From NCBI GenBank assembly GCA_039619475.1, contig CM077115.1:238053692-238117691 (forward strand): 64,000 nucleotides of DNA, in the 5' to 3' direction. The notes beneath the pieces are model-generated. The model saw nothing but the letters and a program-made list of their open reading frames with translations, searched no databases and was not told the origin of the DNA. Origin of the DNA: Icerya purchasi (taxonomy: Eukaryota > Arthropoda > Insecta > Hemiptera > Monophlebidae). A program made the position numbers and the translations under genes. Of the stretch, positions 39,801 through 53,294 are shown in pieces (the first letter of the stretch is position 1; every line of letters begins with the position of its first letter).

Positions 39801-42800
39801 TCTGCCAGTTTACTCCTACCGATAAGCCGCGCAAAAGAACTTCGTTCCAAAAATCCCAGTATGTTACAAATATAGCTGGTGTAGTTCTTCAGTTTCAGTT
39901 GTAGAAATTGCAATATGCATGTTTACTTCTGTCAAATAATAACAGGAATCTCGTTTAACAATTAAAATATGGCGCAACCATGTCAGTTGTCACACTGTCA
40001 AAATGTCCGCTAATTTGAAAGTTAAATGTATTCATATATATATACACCTAGCCGCCACTTGTGCTCCTCTTTGCATGTTGAATACCGTTTTTATGCTTTT
40101 TTTGTATATAATATAATCCGTTCATAAAGGAGACCCAGTTTGTTGCCTGTCTATACCGGCTGTCACTTTATATCTCAAATGAGTATGTATACACATACAC
40201 ACATTATATACTGAACGAGGGTACACGGAAGATAATTAGGGTCTCCGGGAAAACATTAAGAATACAAAATGTAAAAGGAATCTCGAGGAGAACGAATAAA
40301 AATTACATGATATCGAATATCGGTTTTTGTCAGAGATGTAATGGCATCTCGCGAATGTCGAAGGCGGATCACGCGATGATGTAAATTTTCATACAGAGGT
40401 AATAGACCGAATACTGATTAATAATCACTTAAAGTCTTAAACCTTTTTTCAAGTCCACCCCTCTACGAAGAGGAAAGGACGACCTTTCCAGCTAATGATG
40501 CTGTATAAATAGATTTCTCGTATGCGTACTTTCTTATATGGCAACTCTTTCAAATCCGCCCTTTATAAATGAGGTCGCCTTTAAAACGATTGCCATCATC
40601 TTTGTCTCCGAATTTTAAAATCATCCTCTATCACACTTGTTCTATTTTCTCCTTTGCATAATAGAACCTATCTTGACTTCCTTGGATTTCCGAACATCCG
40701 GGTGTTGAGAGAAATGGACTTGCCGATGATCTTCTTCCAGATCTGCAACTTCTAGTGGATGTTTTATTAGCAACATTTCAGCATACAATATTTTTTTTTA
40801 AATCAAATCCTGCCACCTGAGGTATTTGTGTTTCGCTTTTCTTTAGTCTCAATTATTTTTATCTTCTTCTGAAATCTATTGTCGCTGTTTCTTTTGTACT
40901 TCATTCTATTTCCCTCGTCTGAACGAGTTGCTCTTTACTCGTTTTTGTCCATTGCATCCTGAAAGTTCCTATTATGTTTGTGAGATAGATTATATATATT
41001 TTTCGAGTATTTCCGTTTATCCCGTGAGCGTGATTTACCCTATTTTCAATTCTTTAAATTCTGTCTTCTTACCCCTCACAATTATGTTCTTGACCTAGCT
41101 TTTCGGTTGTTCTATTTCTAAAAGTGTTTATTAGTTTCATATCCGATAAAATAGAAATGTAGCTTTTATCCTGTTTCATCCGCCTCTTCCGCTCTGCTGA
41201 GGCAATGCTCTCTCTGTTAGCGAACTCAAAAAAATAAAATAAAAAAAAACATTATCAGAAGCCGTATGGCCGTCTATCCACGCGTGAGATTACTTGCCTA
41301 CCACATACACGTGTACTGTACGATTAAACGGTCTTAAAAGACGAAAATGTGGTACAATTTGTATCCTTCCAAATAGTAAGCTATTAGTTGCGCCTCTAGA
41401 TCGCGTGGTTATGTCGTTTCGTCGTAGATCAATCCACCATTAACGTATCAAAAATTGGTCTAGCGGGCTATCTCCCGCCAAAAAAAACCTTTACTGTTAA
41501 TAATTATGCGCTGCTTCATGTCTCCCTATTTCCTATTATCTTACGATATCAATTAAATTTGGATATTAATCTAACGACGGGTGACCAATTAAAAAATATC
41601 AGCATAATTCACCGGAATCAGTTACAAGTAAATATCTGAATTTCATTTAAATGTGTACGAAAGGCTCTAAGCTACATACTCTTATTGCGTGGTTGGCGTA
41701 CCTTTTACTACAGATACACGATTAACAAAGAAATTTAAATTATCTCTGAACGCATCGACATACACGGTCGAACTATTTGCCACTATCAGAAAATAGACTA
41801 CGTAGTTCATTTAAACCGGTTTTCCAACAAATTTTTGGTCTGTGCAAGCAAGTTGAGCCGCCTTTTTGCATTACGGAGCAGTAAATTACAAACCGACCCC
41901 TGTTTTATATAGGTAATCGAGGATAAATGTATCCCCGATAGAGCGATGATTATCGGTGGTCCATCTTTGATTTTACGATAACATTGGACATCCCTTCGCA
42001 CATTTCCGGTCACTCGGTACGTAAGTATGTTACCTTCAATTGTCGGTTACGTGTGGGACATTCTCTCGCATGGTTCAAAACTCTCCTGCCACGGGTAGTG
42101 CAGTGTCGTCATTGTCATTTTACAGATAACTGTTCTCCAAACATATAACGGAAATTGTCCGCTATTAAAGTAGTTGAAACCTAATAGCGAATACTTACAA
42201 TTTATGTTGAGTTACATTGAATATTTTTTATAAATATGTATATACGTATACATCACGCGCTCGATAGTCATTTGCCTTTTTCTATATTCCCACGTGATTT
42301 AATTGTCTTTTTTTTTGTAACCTGCTCCTAGGATATTGTAGCTACTATTATTCTTGCTACAAAATATACTTTACAAATTGTGAGATCTACCTACATAATT
42401 ATTTCATCTTTAAAAATAAACAGAACTTATCCCACAGAACGTGCTATATGGAAAAAAACTTAAAATGTTCAGGGGAGAAACAACCTTCAGAAGTTAACTC
42501 TTCAAAAAATTTCGCTTGCTTTGCCATTACAGAGAGCACAAGAAAACAACAGGCGGTTAATATTTGTCATAGGTCCCGATGATACATGTTCATTGCAAAA
42601 TGTGCCTAAAGGGCTCCTGTCCAAAAAATTTATTTTTACCAAAGTATGTACCATATAAAGCAACACCGTGGTTATAAATATTCTTATTAGGCATTATGTT
42701 CTTAGAAATTTTGTTGTATCGCGGTTTATAAATCTGGTTGAATTCAAATATAAAATTTTCCCTGTTTTCGACTGCTTTTAAAGTCTAATCCCAATCTTTC

Positions 42801-44793
42801 AGATTATCTATTTAAAATCTGGATCTCAAACTAAACGAAAATTGGACGTCATTTGATGCCGCTTGCTTGGTAGTCGTGTAGTATCATTATTTCTAATAAG
42901 TCCACAGTAAGGTACTCAATACAACTTTACAAATTGTTTTTTGTCCATCATAAATGGACATTTTTATTCAGTTTCGTATATTAATGGTAACACGGAGAAT
43001 TAAACGAACCATGATGCAATGCAGACAACGTGCTTAAACGGTTATTACATTGATATACGTAAAAAAGAAATCAAAAGCACAAATTTTCTTCGGTGCATAA
43101 GGCCGTTTAGATTTTCGATATAAAAATTGTATTTTTTTTCAATTCAACATATTTTTATATATATTTCCAGTTCGTGAAATAAAAATACAAAAGATTCTAA
43201 ACCTTTTTGTCGCAAAAGTGCTTATATACTTTTTCAAAAAAAAAAAAAAAAAAAAAAAAGATCTGCCCGAAGAATATTACGAAAAAAGTCTTAGAAATTA
43301 AATGTATTCGTTTTGAACAAACTTCGCCACCAAATTGACCGATGACGCTATCTCCGATGCTTACGTTTTTCGGCGTTATTCTAAGGTGTTTTCGATAATT
43401 TAATGCATATTTAAATAATACATACAGGGTTTCAGAGCAACTCTTACTGATTAAAAGCACACTTAACACATACTACAGGACCGTTATCAAAGAAATGGGA
43501 ACCGTTTGTTCGGAACACATGCTTTTGTAATTTCGCAAATATTGCGTAATTGTTCGCATAGATAATTAAGACTCCTCCTTTTTTCGGTAAAATGTTGAAT
43601 GCAAAAAATTTTAAGAAAATAATTTTTTTAAAATGGCATATAACATCAAAATAGATAAAAATGCCTTCTCGTGCTAGCGGAATGTCAAGTTTCACTGAAT
43701 GCTAATTTTTCACTACTTTCACTGCCCCTAATATTAAAATATACCAACTAGTTCACTTCTTCTTAATTCGGTATGTACGAGTACACTCTGTGCACTTTAC
43801 GTACTTTTATTGTACGCTGTGAAAAAATATAAAAAAAAAAACATTACTATAGCACGCCTTTTTGCACTTTTACCTTCGTTATTAATTGGTAAACAATTTA
43901 CAGTTTTAAATAGTTTTAAAAAACTTAAACTCAAAAGTTTCTTAGTTACGAAACTTTATTCCTTTTAATGAGTATTACTTTCAGCATTATTAATATCGCG
44001 AATAATTGAACGATCTCAGTGAAAGTACCTTTCCAAAAACATCATTCTTCAACATTTTAAGATTTCTGCATTAAGATTTACTTTACTCATTTTCAATTTA
44101 AGGCAATTAACCGTTTTGTCTTGAATATGTTTTTCCTCTTTTAATGTCTTGCGTTATTAATTCAATGTTAAAGATGGTTTTAAAATTAGCATTGAATTTC
44201 TCTTTTTCTTAACCAGTCAATAGCGAAAACCAAAGGATAAAACTATTTTGTGTATATTTCATTGCCTCTGTGGTAGTGAAATTTTATTTATTAAACGGAG
44301 CAATTCTCGAAGTTGAATTATAGAAAACGATATTGAGAAATTAAAACTTTTTAAAATAAATTTTTCTACCCGGAAAAAATAAAGACCGCATATCAACAAG
44401 AGAAAACATTCTATCATTTTTGAGTAGCCTAATAATGTTTAGGAAGAATGCTACATGTGATTATGAGCTTTTTTAAATCCTTCCGATGAAGTTAGAAAAA
44501 AAAAGAACGGGTAGTGAAACATAAATTTGTATAAAAAGAAAAAAAGTGAAGCAAAACGAAATAAATTACAGTGAACTGGATACTTCGCGACATTTAAAAA
44601 CATATCTTATAATCGGATAATGGACGAGTACGGTTAATGTTGATCAAGAGAAAGTCATTGAAATGAAATACAGTTTAAGTTAGCAGATCATTTTTGAACT
44701 AATTCTAAACCGGAAATATAATATTTGAAACTTCGCGAAAAGGCATTTCTCTAGCATCATATTTGATTAAACTCGTTTTAATGACAGTTTGCA

Positions 44794-44860
<67 letters not shown>

Positions 44861-47800
44861 AATCGGTATTTCGTTTCATTCCGCCTTCACCGTCTCCTCG
44901 ACTAATTCGACTAATTCGACTAATTCGACTAATTCGCTGATACGGCATTGATGAGCTATTTTATTCAGGTCATTTATTTTTGTCTTGACATCTCAACTCG
45001 ACTTTTTAGCACCGCTCGAACACCATCTCGCGCCGCCCGGGTTACTTACGTCAAGTTTATTAATATCGATTTGGTTATTTCAATTTCTGTAAATAAATAA
45101 TTTTTAACTTCGAATGCAACGAAAATCAAACCGGTTTCTTATTGGTTGCTCCGGCGCAACTACAACCAATCACGCTACAGAGCAAGCCGCCCGTTCATAT
45201 TTATACTCCTGGATTTTCGTTTCTCCAGTCAATCAATTCTGAATTTTGCACGCATCATTTGCATTTTTAAAGCGACACCAGTCGGCAGTTATCTAACGTT
45301 CTAGTTTCAGCAGAGTTAGTCCAGTTACTACTCCATCGGGCGGATCAATAACTCTTTTCAAAGTTACGCGCCACTAACTGGCGTGCATTACCTGGTCGTT
45401 GTCCTCATTTTGCGGCGTACTCTCATCAACAAGTCCAGCACCCGTTCCACATTTTAGGCAGAAGGAAAGTGCATCATAGCGATTACTGCTTATCCTAGTC
45501 ATCTGTTTCCCGCCGGTCAGCGAAATCCCCGCTGCAGATCTCATCGACATTCGACTTCCAGTCGATTAGCCGCCAGTTCTTGTTGGGCAGCATCGCGTTC
45601 CTACAAATCGATCCTGCTCGGCGTTCAACTTCCAGTCATCTAGTTACCACTACCTATTAAGCAGCATCATTACTGCTGCAGATTCATCTTGCTCGGCTCT
45701 TCACAATATCGCATTAATAACAGTGGTATTTTTGTTTTTAACATATGAAGATTTTTCTGCATATGAATAATTGCGAAATATATTTCTTTTAAATTTGAAT
45801 TCGTCAATTATTTAACACATGGTTCTCCGGAATCAGTGCAATTTATCAGGTTGGTCATCTCAAGCGAATTCCGTCAATTCCGGATCGAGTCCCGAATGAC
45901 TTAAGCGTTGAATGCTTAACAACTACATATTAACAAAGTAAAAACAAATAAACCGACAAGTTCCGTCGTAACGAACTAGAAATATTCATTGTATTATTGA
46001 ATACCATGAATGTATATGTTGCTTTATTCATTTTCACTTTGTTAATAAGTAGTGTGTTTTTGTTTCAGTTCAATATTTCAATATATATATATATAAAATT
46101 AGATTAGATTAGACAGGTCCTCGTATCCGAGGTAGCCGTATGCATTTCAGGTAGATTGGATGCTAATGATATACATATGAGATGTTAAGAATGCAAAGTC
46201 GATGCGAGAATTTGATAATGTGGAAATGGGTGTACAAGCGCACAATCACATCTCAGCGCGGATCAGGTAAACTGGAGCGCAACCTAGCATTTGTGCTACC
46301 GACTAACGTGAAAAAGGTATTAGTGGCGTGGCGAACCAAGACTACTGACCTACTCATGTTGATGCGATTGCTCACCAGCTGAATATTCATGCGACGCTCT
46401 AAACGTCCTCAAAGTTCCGCGTTGATAATTGCGTTTTGTTCAAAATTTTGTTTTCACCTGTTTATTTAAAAAAATACCGGTCTTTCTAAACTACAAATAA
46501 GTATGAGACCTCGAAAAGAAACAAGAGAAGAAAAAGAAAACGCTGACAACCACTTCCTCTGTATGGAGAATTGATGCGGTTTTTCTTTAGTTAACAGCGG
46601 TGTCGCAGTCATTTCGGCCGTTGTTAATATTAATTAAATAGTTTTCCTGAAACTTTCACTTCAGTTTTACTTTGTGCGAGTGAATGCTTCATCTATACAA
46701 ACAAGGTGTAAATCAGTCGTTAATAATTTGGAAAAAGTGTGATTATTATATTTTACTACCGTTATTGCTGGGCCGGGTAATTGCCTGTTTACAGAAAGTA
46801 TGGTTCTTTCGACTCCGTTGGCTGCAACACATTCTGGCTGAAAGCAAGCTGATTCACTTTCAGGACATCCATCGCAAGCCCTGAAAAAATTAATATCGCG
46901 ATTACACCGTTACACTTTAAACGGGGGCCAGCTCATTCGGGCAGGGATCTTTAGGGCGTGAATCTTTTGGGGTAGATTCTTTCGGGTGTGAATCGTTTGG
47001 GCGGTAGCGAGCGAGGGATTTTACTCAGACCTTTTTACGGACTACCTGCGGTGATTTTCAGATATCATCTGTTAAACGTTATCATTTGTTTTAGTGAGAA
47101 ACACGAGTTACCAAATACTGCTATCAGAAATTCTACACAAAAAATATCGTTCTTCGTTAACGATTAAGTTTTTCCGCGTGTGTAGCATGTTATATATACA
47201 TACATACACGGGCGTCGCCAGGGGGGACAGTTGCCCCCCCCCCTGGAGCCTTGAAACTTTTTAATCACTGGCCATAATGAGTATTCATAGGCGCGTAATC
47301 ATGAATAATTTGCCAAAAACCCACGAAAATTATGTTTTAATTAAGATTTTGTTCTTCTTTAATAAAATATTAAGCCTTTAAATTTTATTTTTTCTATAAC
47401 TCATATCCTTTTTCTATCATCTTGCCCCCCCCCCCTCCCCTGGCGGCTGGCAACTCATCTTACCCCCCACTGGCCCATCGACTGGCGACGCCCTTGCATA
47501 CATATATGTATATAATCACAAAACATATATTTTACATCATTTTATTGGGTTATTCATTTTTTTAAAATATTTTTTATTTTTTTGAAATAACGACTTCAGA
47601 GTGAAATACAAATAAACATACTTTTGCGATGTAAATTTAAGAGTTCTGTTAGCAGTAGTAATACGAAACGGATGAAGATGATTAATATTAATAATCGGTC
47701 AAATGAAATATCGGTTCTGTTAATTTTTTTTTTTTTAATGTGTAGTTAGCCATATTTAAAAAATTACAAACTATAAACTCGACGTCATTTATAATTGGAC

Positions 47801-50800
47801 TGAATTTGCTTCTAATACATATTCGTTGTATTATCTTCCTTTTTCATTCGTATCTAGTGAAGTTTATTTTGTTATCTATGATTTTAATTATATATTTAAT
47901 TTCTTAACGAAGCAACCTAGGTTTCAAAAAAATATCAAAAAAGATAAATAAAGGCACAAAAATTTTTAAACACATTTATGGTAATACTGAGCGAGAAATA
48001 CATACGATATTACAGATTAAAAATTAAATATCTTTGTTTTAAATTTAGTATCATGTAAATGTAAAATATGGTAATATTTAAATTAACACACAGAATGTTC
48101 AGTACATGAAACATCCTGCCTGGCTAAATTTTTTTTTCTTTTTTGAAATTCGTTTAGGAAAATTTTCAATCTTCAAAATACTGGACTGATTATATTATTT
48201 TCGTAAAAATTTGAATAGAAACAATAAGAAAGAAGCCTTCAAACCTTGCATTTGTTTCTATATCCTCGAGTATTACAGGAAAATTCTATTTAAAAAAAAA
48301 AAAAATGGATAATATTTATAGAAAGTGCAAACTGTAAATGTATGTGATACATCTACAGTGTAATGATTGCAGAATGATTTAATCAGTTCAAAATAACACT
48401 CCTATTGAACAGCATGGACTGGTTAGAATCACGATTTTTTATAATCTTTTTATACTTACCTGAAATTGCGCACAAGCAAGAATATATAAATTGACATATT
48501 CTCCGTTTTTAGAAGTAACTTAAAAATATTAATGACTTAGTAATTACATAATGATTCATTAATCTTAGTGTGGTGAACATTAACGTTCCAAGTCCGAGTA
48601 AAAACGGTCAGTGAAAGTTTTTATACATATAATAATTGAAACTTTTTAGGATATATTTATTAATTAATAAACTGGCGTCGTACCTTGGCGGATAGTTTTC
48701 AAAAAATTAAAAATGCTATATCGCGATTTTTTATTTTATTTTCTAGCTACTAATGGTTAATTAATAACCTACATGGTTATGCCGAGTGTAAGAGTAATCA
48801 CAGTTTTTTATAATCTTTTTATACCTTCCTGGTGGGTCGTATCGTTTTGGCCTCAACGATTCGGTCACGACACGTTTCGGCCCCAACACGATTCGGCCTC
48901 GTTACGTTCCAATTTCGTCTTTTTTCCAAGTAGACCTAGTTCAGCCTCAATGAGTTTTAATTTTTTTTCTTCAATTAATATCATATTTAAGGCGTAAAAT
49001 AACCATTGAATCAAAAAAACACCCGTAAAATTAGTAATTGATTTGTTTAGAAAATAGGCCTATCGCAAAAAGAATTATTTCCGTTATAAAGACTTGAAGT
49101 GCTGATTATGTATTCGTTTAGCGGGTTATTTCAATAAAAATTTTCGGAAAGAATTAGTAGATCGCTTTAAGTGATAATGCCGATGGATAGATAGAAGGAA
49201 TTTATTTGCTAAACACCGTTAAGTTAATACTTCAGTTGTAACTAAAATATGAATGTGAAAATCCTGTTTTCGTCGAAATAACATTTTTTAAAAAATCTAC
49301 TCCATAAATTAATAAATTCACACTTCATGAATAAATTTCATAGAAATATTATTTATTTTACAATTTTGAAATTTCGTATCATAAAATAGAACAATTTATA
49401 ATAATTTCTATCAAAATTTTAGTTATCGGTTAACAAATTACATGAGAAATCTATTTTAATGGAGAACCGATGAATTTTAGAATCGAACGAAATAGTTTAT
49501 AGTACATTATAAGCCCCCCTTTTTTATTTCTCACCCAGTATTAACATATGTGTGTTTATTTATGTGTTTAAACTTTTTTGTGCTTTTATTTGTCATTTTT
49601 GATATTTTTTTGAAACCTAGGTAGTTTCGTCAAGGAATTAAAGTATGATTTTACAACCTACAAATTTAATTATTTTATTCATTAAAAACAATATATATCA
49701 TATCTGATACTGCAATGTGACGGGTTTGATTTCTTTTAAAAACTAAATAAAAAAATTCATATATGCAAAACAACGATTGCGATCGCTATATATAATTAAA
49801 ATCATAGATAACAGAAGAAACTTCAATAAATGTATAAACTTGCAAGATACGAATGAAAAAGAAAGATAATATAACAAATATATATTAGAACCAAGTTTAA
49901 TCTAATTATGTTACACTTAAATGACGGCGGGTTGATATTTTGTAGCTTTTTAAATATGGCTGACTATGTATTTAAAAAAAACAAATTGAAAAGAACTGCT
50001 AATGCATTTGACCGATTATTAATATTAATCATCTTCATCCGTTTCGTATTACTATTGCTAACAGAACTCTTAAATTTACATCGCAAAAGTCCGTTTATTT
50101 GTACTTCACACTGAAGTCGTTATTTTAAAAAAATAGAAAATATTTTAAAAAAGGTGAATAACCCAATAAAATTATGTAAAATATATGTTTCGTGATTATA
50201 TATATATATATATGTATGCATATATAACATGATATACGCGCGGAAAAACTAAATTGTTAACGAAGAACGATATTTTTTGGGTGAAATTTCTGATAGCAGT
50301 ATTTGGAAATTTGCGTTTCTCACTAAAACAAATGTTTTTTTTCTCTCTCTGAAAAAAAGGAATAAGATTGGGCTCGTCAACCAAGAACCTTCACCTAGAA
50401 ACAATTAGAGAAAGACGAAAGTTATATAGCGAGATGATCAGATATCGTTAATAAGAAGGAAACAACGGAAGGGATAATAAGTGCAGAAAACGGATGATAC
50501 CTGAAAATCATCGCAGGTAGTCCATAAAAATGTCTCCGCTCGCTACCGCCCAAACGATCCATGGCCGAAAGAATCTACGCCCGAAAGATTCTGCCTAAAC
50601 GTCATGCCCGAAAGATCCCACTCGAAAGAAGGTGACCCCTTTAAACAATATTTTATATACTTAAAACGTTGAATTTCTTTTTTTTCATTTTTGAAAAGTA
50701 ACCTTGAAGAATGAAAGTGATAAATTTGTATTTCACAACAGGTAACTATTTGATAATACTTTTAATGAGTTACTCAAAACAGAGCGAGAAAATATAAAGT

Positions 50801-53254
50801 CTATTTAGATTGACACTATCTGTTACCTTATCTTTTTTTCATTTTACAGAAGGCATACTATGAATATTAGATGATGCACTATTTTGTAGGATCAGAATTT
50901 TCTTTACATTAAACCGTTTTATGGACTTTTTGATTTTACCTAGGTAAAAGCGAGAGTGGTTTGAGTGAGAAGAAAAAAAGACTGGATTTCACTGGAATGG
51001 TCTGAATAAATTTTGAAATGATTTTATATCGAATCATCCGCAACTTATTAAATGTAATTATTTTATTTTACTTATTTCATAAATATTCTGAAATATCAGA
51101 TGAATGATAAGTAAAGGAAATGGTCTTTTACGGAGGCGAAGCGATACCGAGTGGCCGGAGACTGGAAATTTCTTTTCTCAATGTCGTACGATTGTATTTC
51201 TAAATCGTTTTCTTCCAAATCAAACATACTCTGAAATTCTCGCCGTCGACTTTAATGCTCGTAAATTATCTTTAATCTGAGAAATTCTTGTTGAATGCAA
51301 AACGCTATCTGTTCGTAGATCCCATTAAATTATCCTTCGCTATAATCTATGCAGGTTATCTACACTTACTCATTCACACATTTCTATTTTCAAGTGCTAT
51401 CGTGTTTTTTTCGCGAAGGAGTGCAAAAGTATTTTTCTCTACTCGTCGAAAACAAGAATTTTGCACCACTATTAATTTCCGAATTCGCTTTTAGGGGGCC
51501 CCATTAAAACTGAAATGGTTATTATAAATACGCAAAAATCTGAAAAAATCAAAAACTTAAAATAAATATTGATGATTTTTTAGGGTGTTCTTACATAAAA
51601 AAAAAACAAAAAAAAAACGAAAAATATGCTTCCTACTTTTAGGTACTTTATTAATGTTTTATGCAAAATTTTTTATTACGAGCATAATCAATAACATACG
51701 TAATTTTTATTAATGTTCATATACGGGGGGTAATTCATTTATGTAAATTGTTCATCCATAAATCAAAATGATGGAAATTATTAATAATATGCGGATATAA
51801 GTGAAAAATGTATTGCTATTTATAAAATAAATATGCGAAGAAATGTTCAACTCCCCCCACCCTTTTTTTTTTAAATTTTAGGCACAGCCCTGAATTCAAT
51901 GACTATTTTACCATATCTTTTAATAATCTCTCATATTCTTCCTTCAACCCTTTGCCGATCTCTGCACCATCCTTACTTTATATTTATTTTATCTAAAATG
52001 CAATTAAATGGAATTCCCTATTCCCTCCTCTTTTAACTCCATTCTTACTGATGGTTTAAGGGATCATCGCGATGGTGTTAAAATTGTTCGTTTAGAACTT
52101 AACTCTTTTTTCAGAATCTTTTTGTTTACCTTCTTTCTTTTTTAGTTTTACAAATAAAAATTAACAACCATCCTATGCTCCGTTATTTTTACTTTCTCCA
52201 ACCTGCTTTTCTCTAATTATCTGATTATTTCCGACTTCACAAGCGCCTACATGGACTTCTCTCTTTCTTGTTTATTTCTGTGATCTTATTATTCGTTCAC
52301 CTATTTCCCTCCTTTCTTTCTGTCATCAACCATTTAACGCTCGGGCTAACAAAGATACTAATATGCTTTGACTTGATCTGTTGCTTCTAGATGTTTCCAC
52401 TTTCTTTTTAAATCCACGATCTAATATCTTTCTGTTTATACGAAAAAAATCCAATTTTCATTTTATTCGAATATATTTACTTTTTCTTCTTTTTTAATAA
52501 CCGTTCTTTTCGTCTGCCTACTTAAGCTAATCGTTCTAGTAGTCTATAAGTTACGACTCCGGGAAGTCTGACGACACTCCTGAAAAAGCGTGTACGTAGC
52601 TGAAAACTAACCTCATTCACGCTGTCAGAGTTGGAATCCAAGTATTAATTTTCAAAATCTAACTCAATTAGGTACCACACCTCTTTCAATCTAAATTTTC
52701 AATCTTTCGTAATTTTATTTTTTTCAAGTACACCGAAGTCACACGCGCTGTAACTTTTTTTATTTTTTAAAATATTTCAAAGTCAACCTCGTTGCGTACG
52801 TGTATATTATTTTAATACACACTATTATCTACAGTCCCCGAAAATTAAACTACAGGAAGCGCCACAGAAATAAATCCGTATATCTCTTAGCGTAAAACGT
52901 AACAATCTTCGGAGGGATGGAGGAAATCTGATAATTGTGTGACTTCCATAGATTGATTTTCGTGACGCGCATTACAGTTATTAAAATAAATCTGCTTACA
53001 GAGTTACTAATCTATGTTTTTACTTACGGTCCCATTGCGTGATATTCTTCAAAATCGAATTTATAATAGCAAATACGTTGTTCAGGATATTTGGTGCAAT
53101 TTCGAGCGCATAATCGATCACCGGGGGAGCTAAAGTCGTATTTGCCACTGAGTATATCATTTGGTTGTAAATATTCGTCTAGGTTTTGACTTGAGGTAAA
53201 TTTATATGCCCCTGCGCAGAAAATACGGTATCGCATTAAAAATATACATATAAG

Positions 53255-53294
<40 letters not shown>

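Larger units (their letters stand above)
46921..50640. mobile_element. 3.7-kb TTAA-flanked element with about 1-kb inverted arms
   Basis: The left (46921 to about 48000) and right (about 49500 to 50640) ends are reverse complements over roughly 0.8 kb of shared sequence, once two later insertions are removed. Shared landmarks from outside in: TCGTTTGGGCGGTAGCGAGC, GGACTACCTGCG, ATCGTTCTTCGTTAAC, TTATTGGGTTATTCA, ATTTAAGAGTTCTGTTAGCA, GAAACGGATGAAGATGATTA, TTATCTATGATTTTAATTAT and CCTAGGTTTCAAAAAAATAT. TTAA flanks both sides (46917-46920, 50641-50644) and both termini start with A and a G-rich run. TTAA duplications occur in piggyBac and Kolobok elements; the AGGGG-like terminus recalls Kolobok. 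The 1.5-kb centre has no transposase, so the element is non-autonomous. Confidence 0.85.

Noticed and set aside
39680..39904. Plus-strand frame starting MLLESRYSHERTHTHTH
   Set aside because: Driven by CA and GA simple repeats; no start context or homology.
41807..42013. Minus-strand frame with CYRKIKDGPPIIIALSG and an overlapping KGCPML, lying where the missing laccase exon should be
   Set aside because: The resemblance to the laccase C-x-x-C-P ... DG block uses two overlapping frames of the same bases, and no acceptor or phase-1 donor fits. Treated as coincidence.
43197..43695. Two minus-strand frames with SIGDSVIGQFGGEVC
   Set aside because: The sequence has some protein-like character but no known motif, splice signals or repeat partner in the window.
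44789..44856. Long Tyr-Ile repeat peptide
   Set aside because: Simple translation of a TA microsatellite.
45390..45480. CAG|GTAATG-like donor after a minus-strand stretch with LKCGTGAG
   Set aside because: No laccase motif and no acceptor in register.
48455..48485. Excellent donor CAG|GTAAGTAT on the minus strand
   Set aside because: It lies inside the inverted-arm transposon and no coding frame precedes it.
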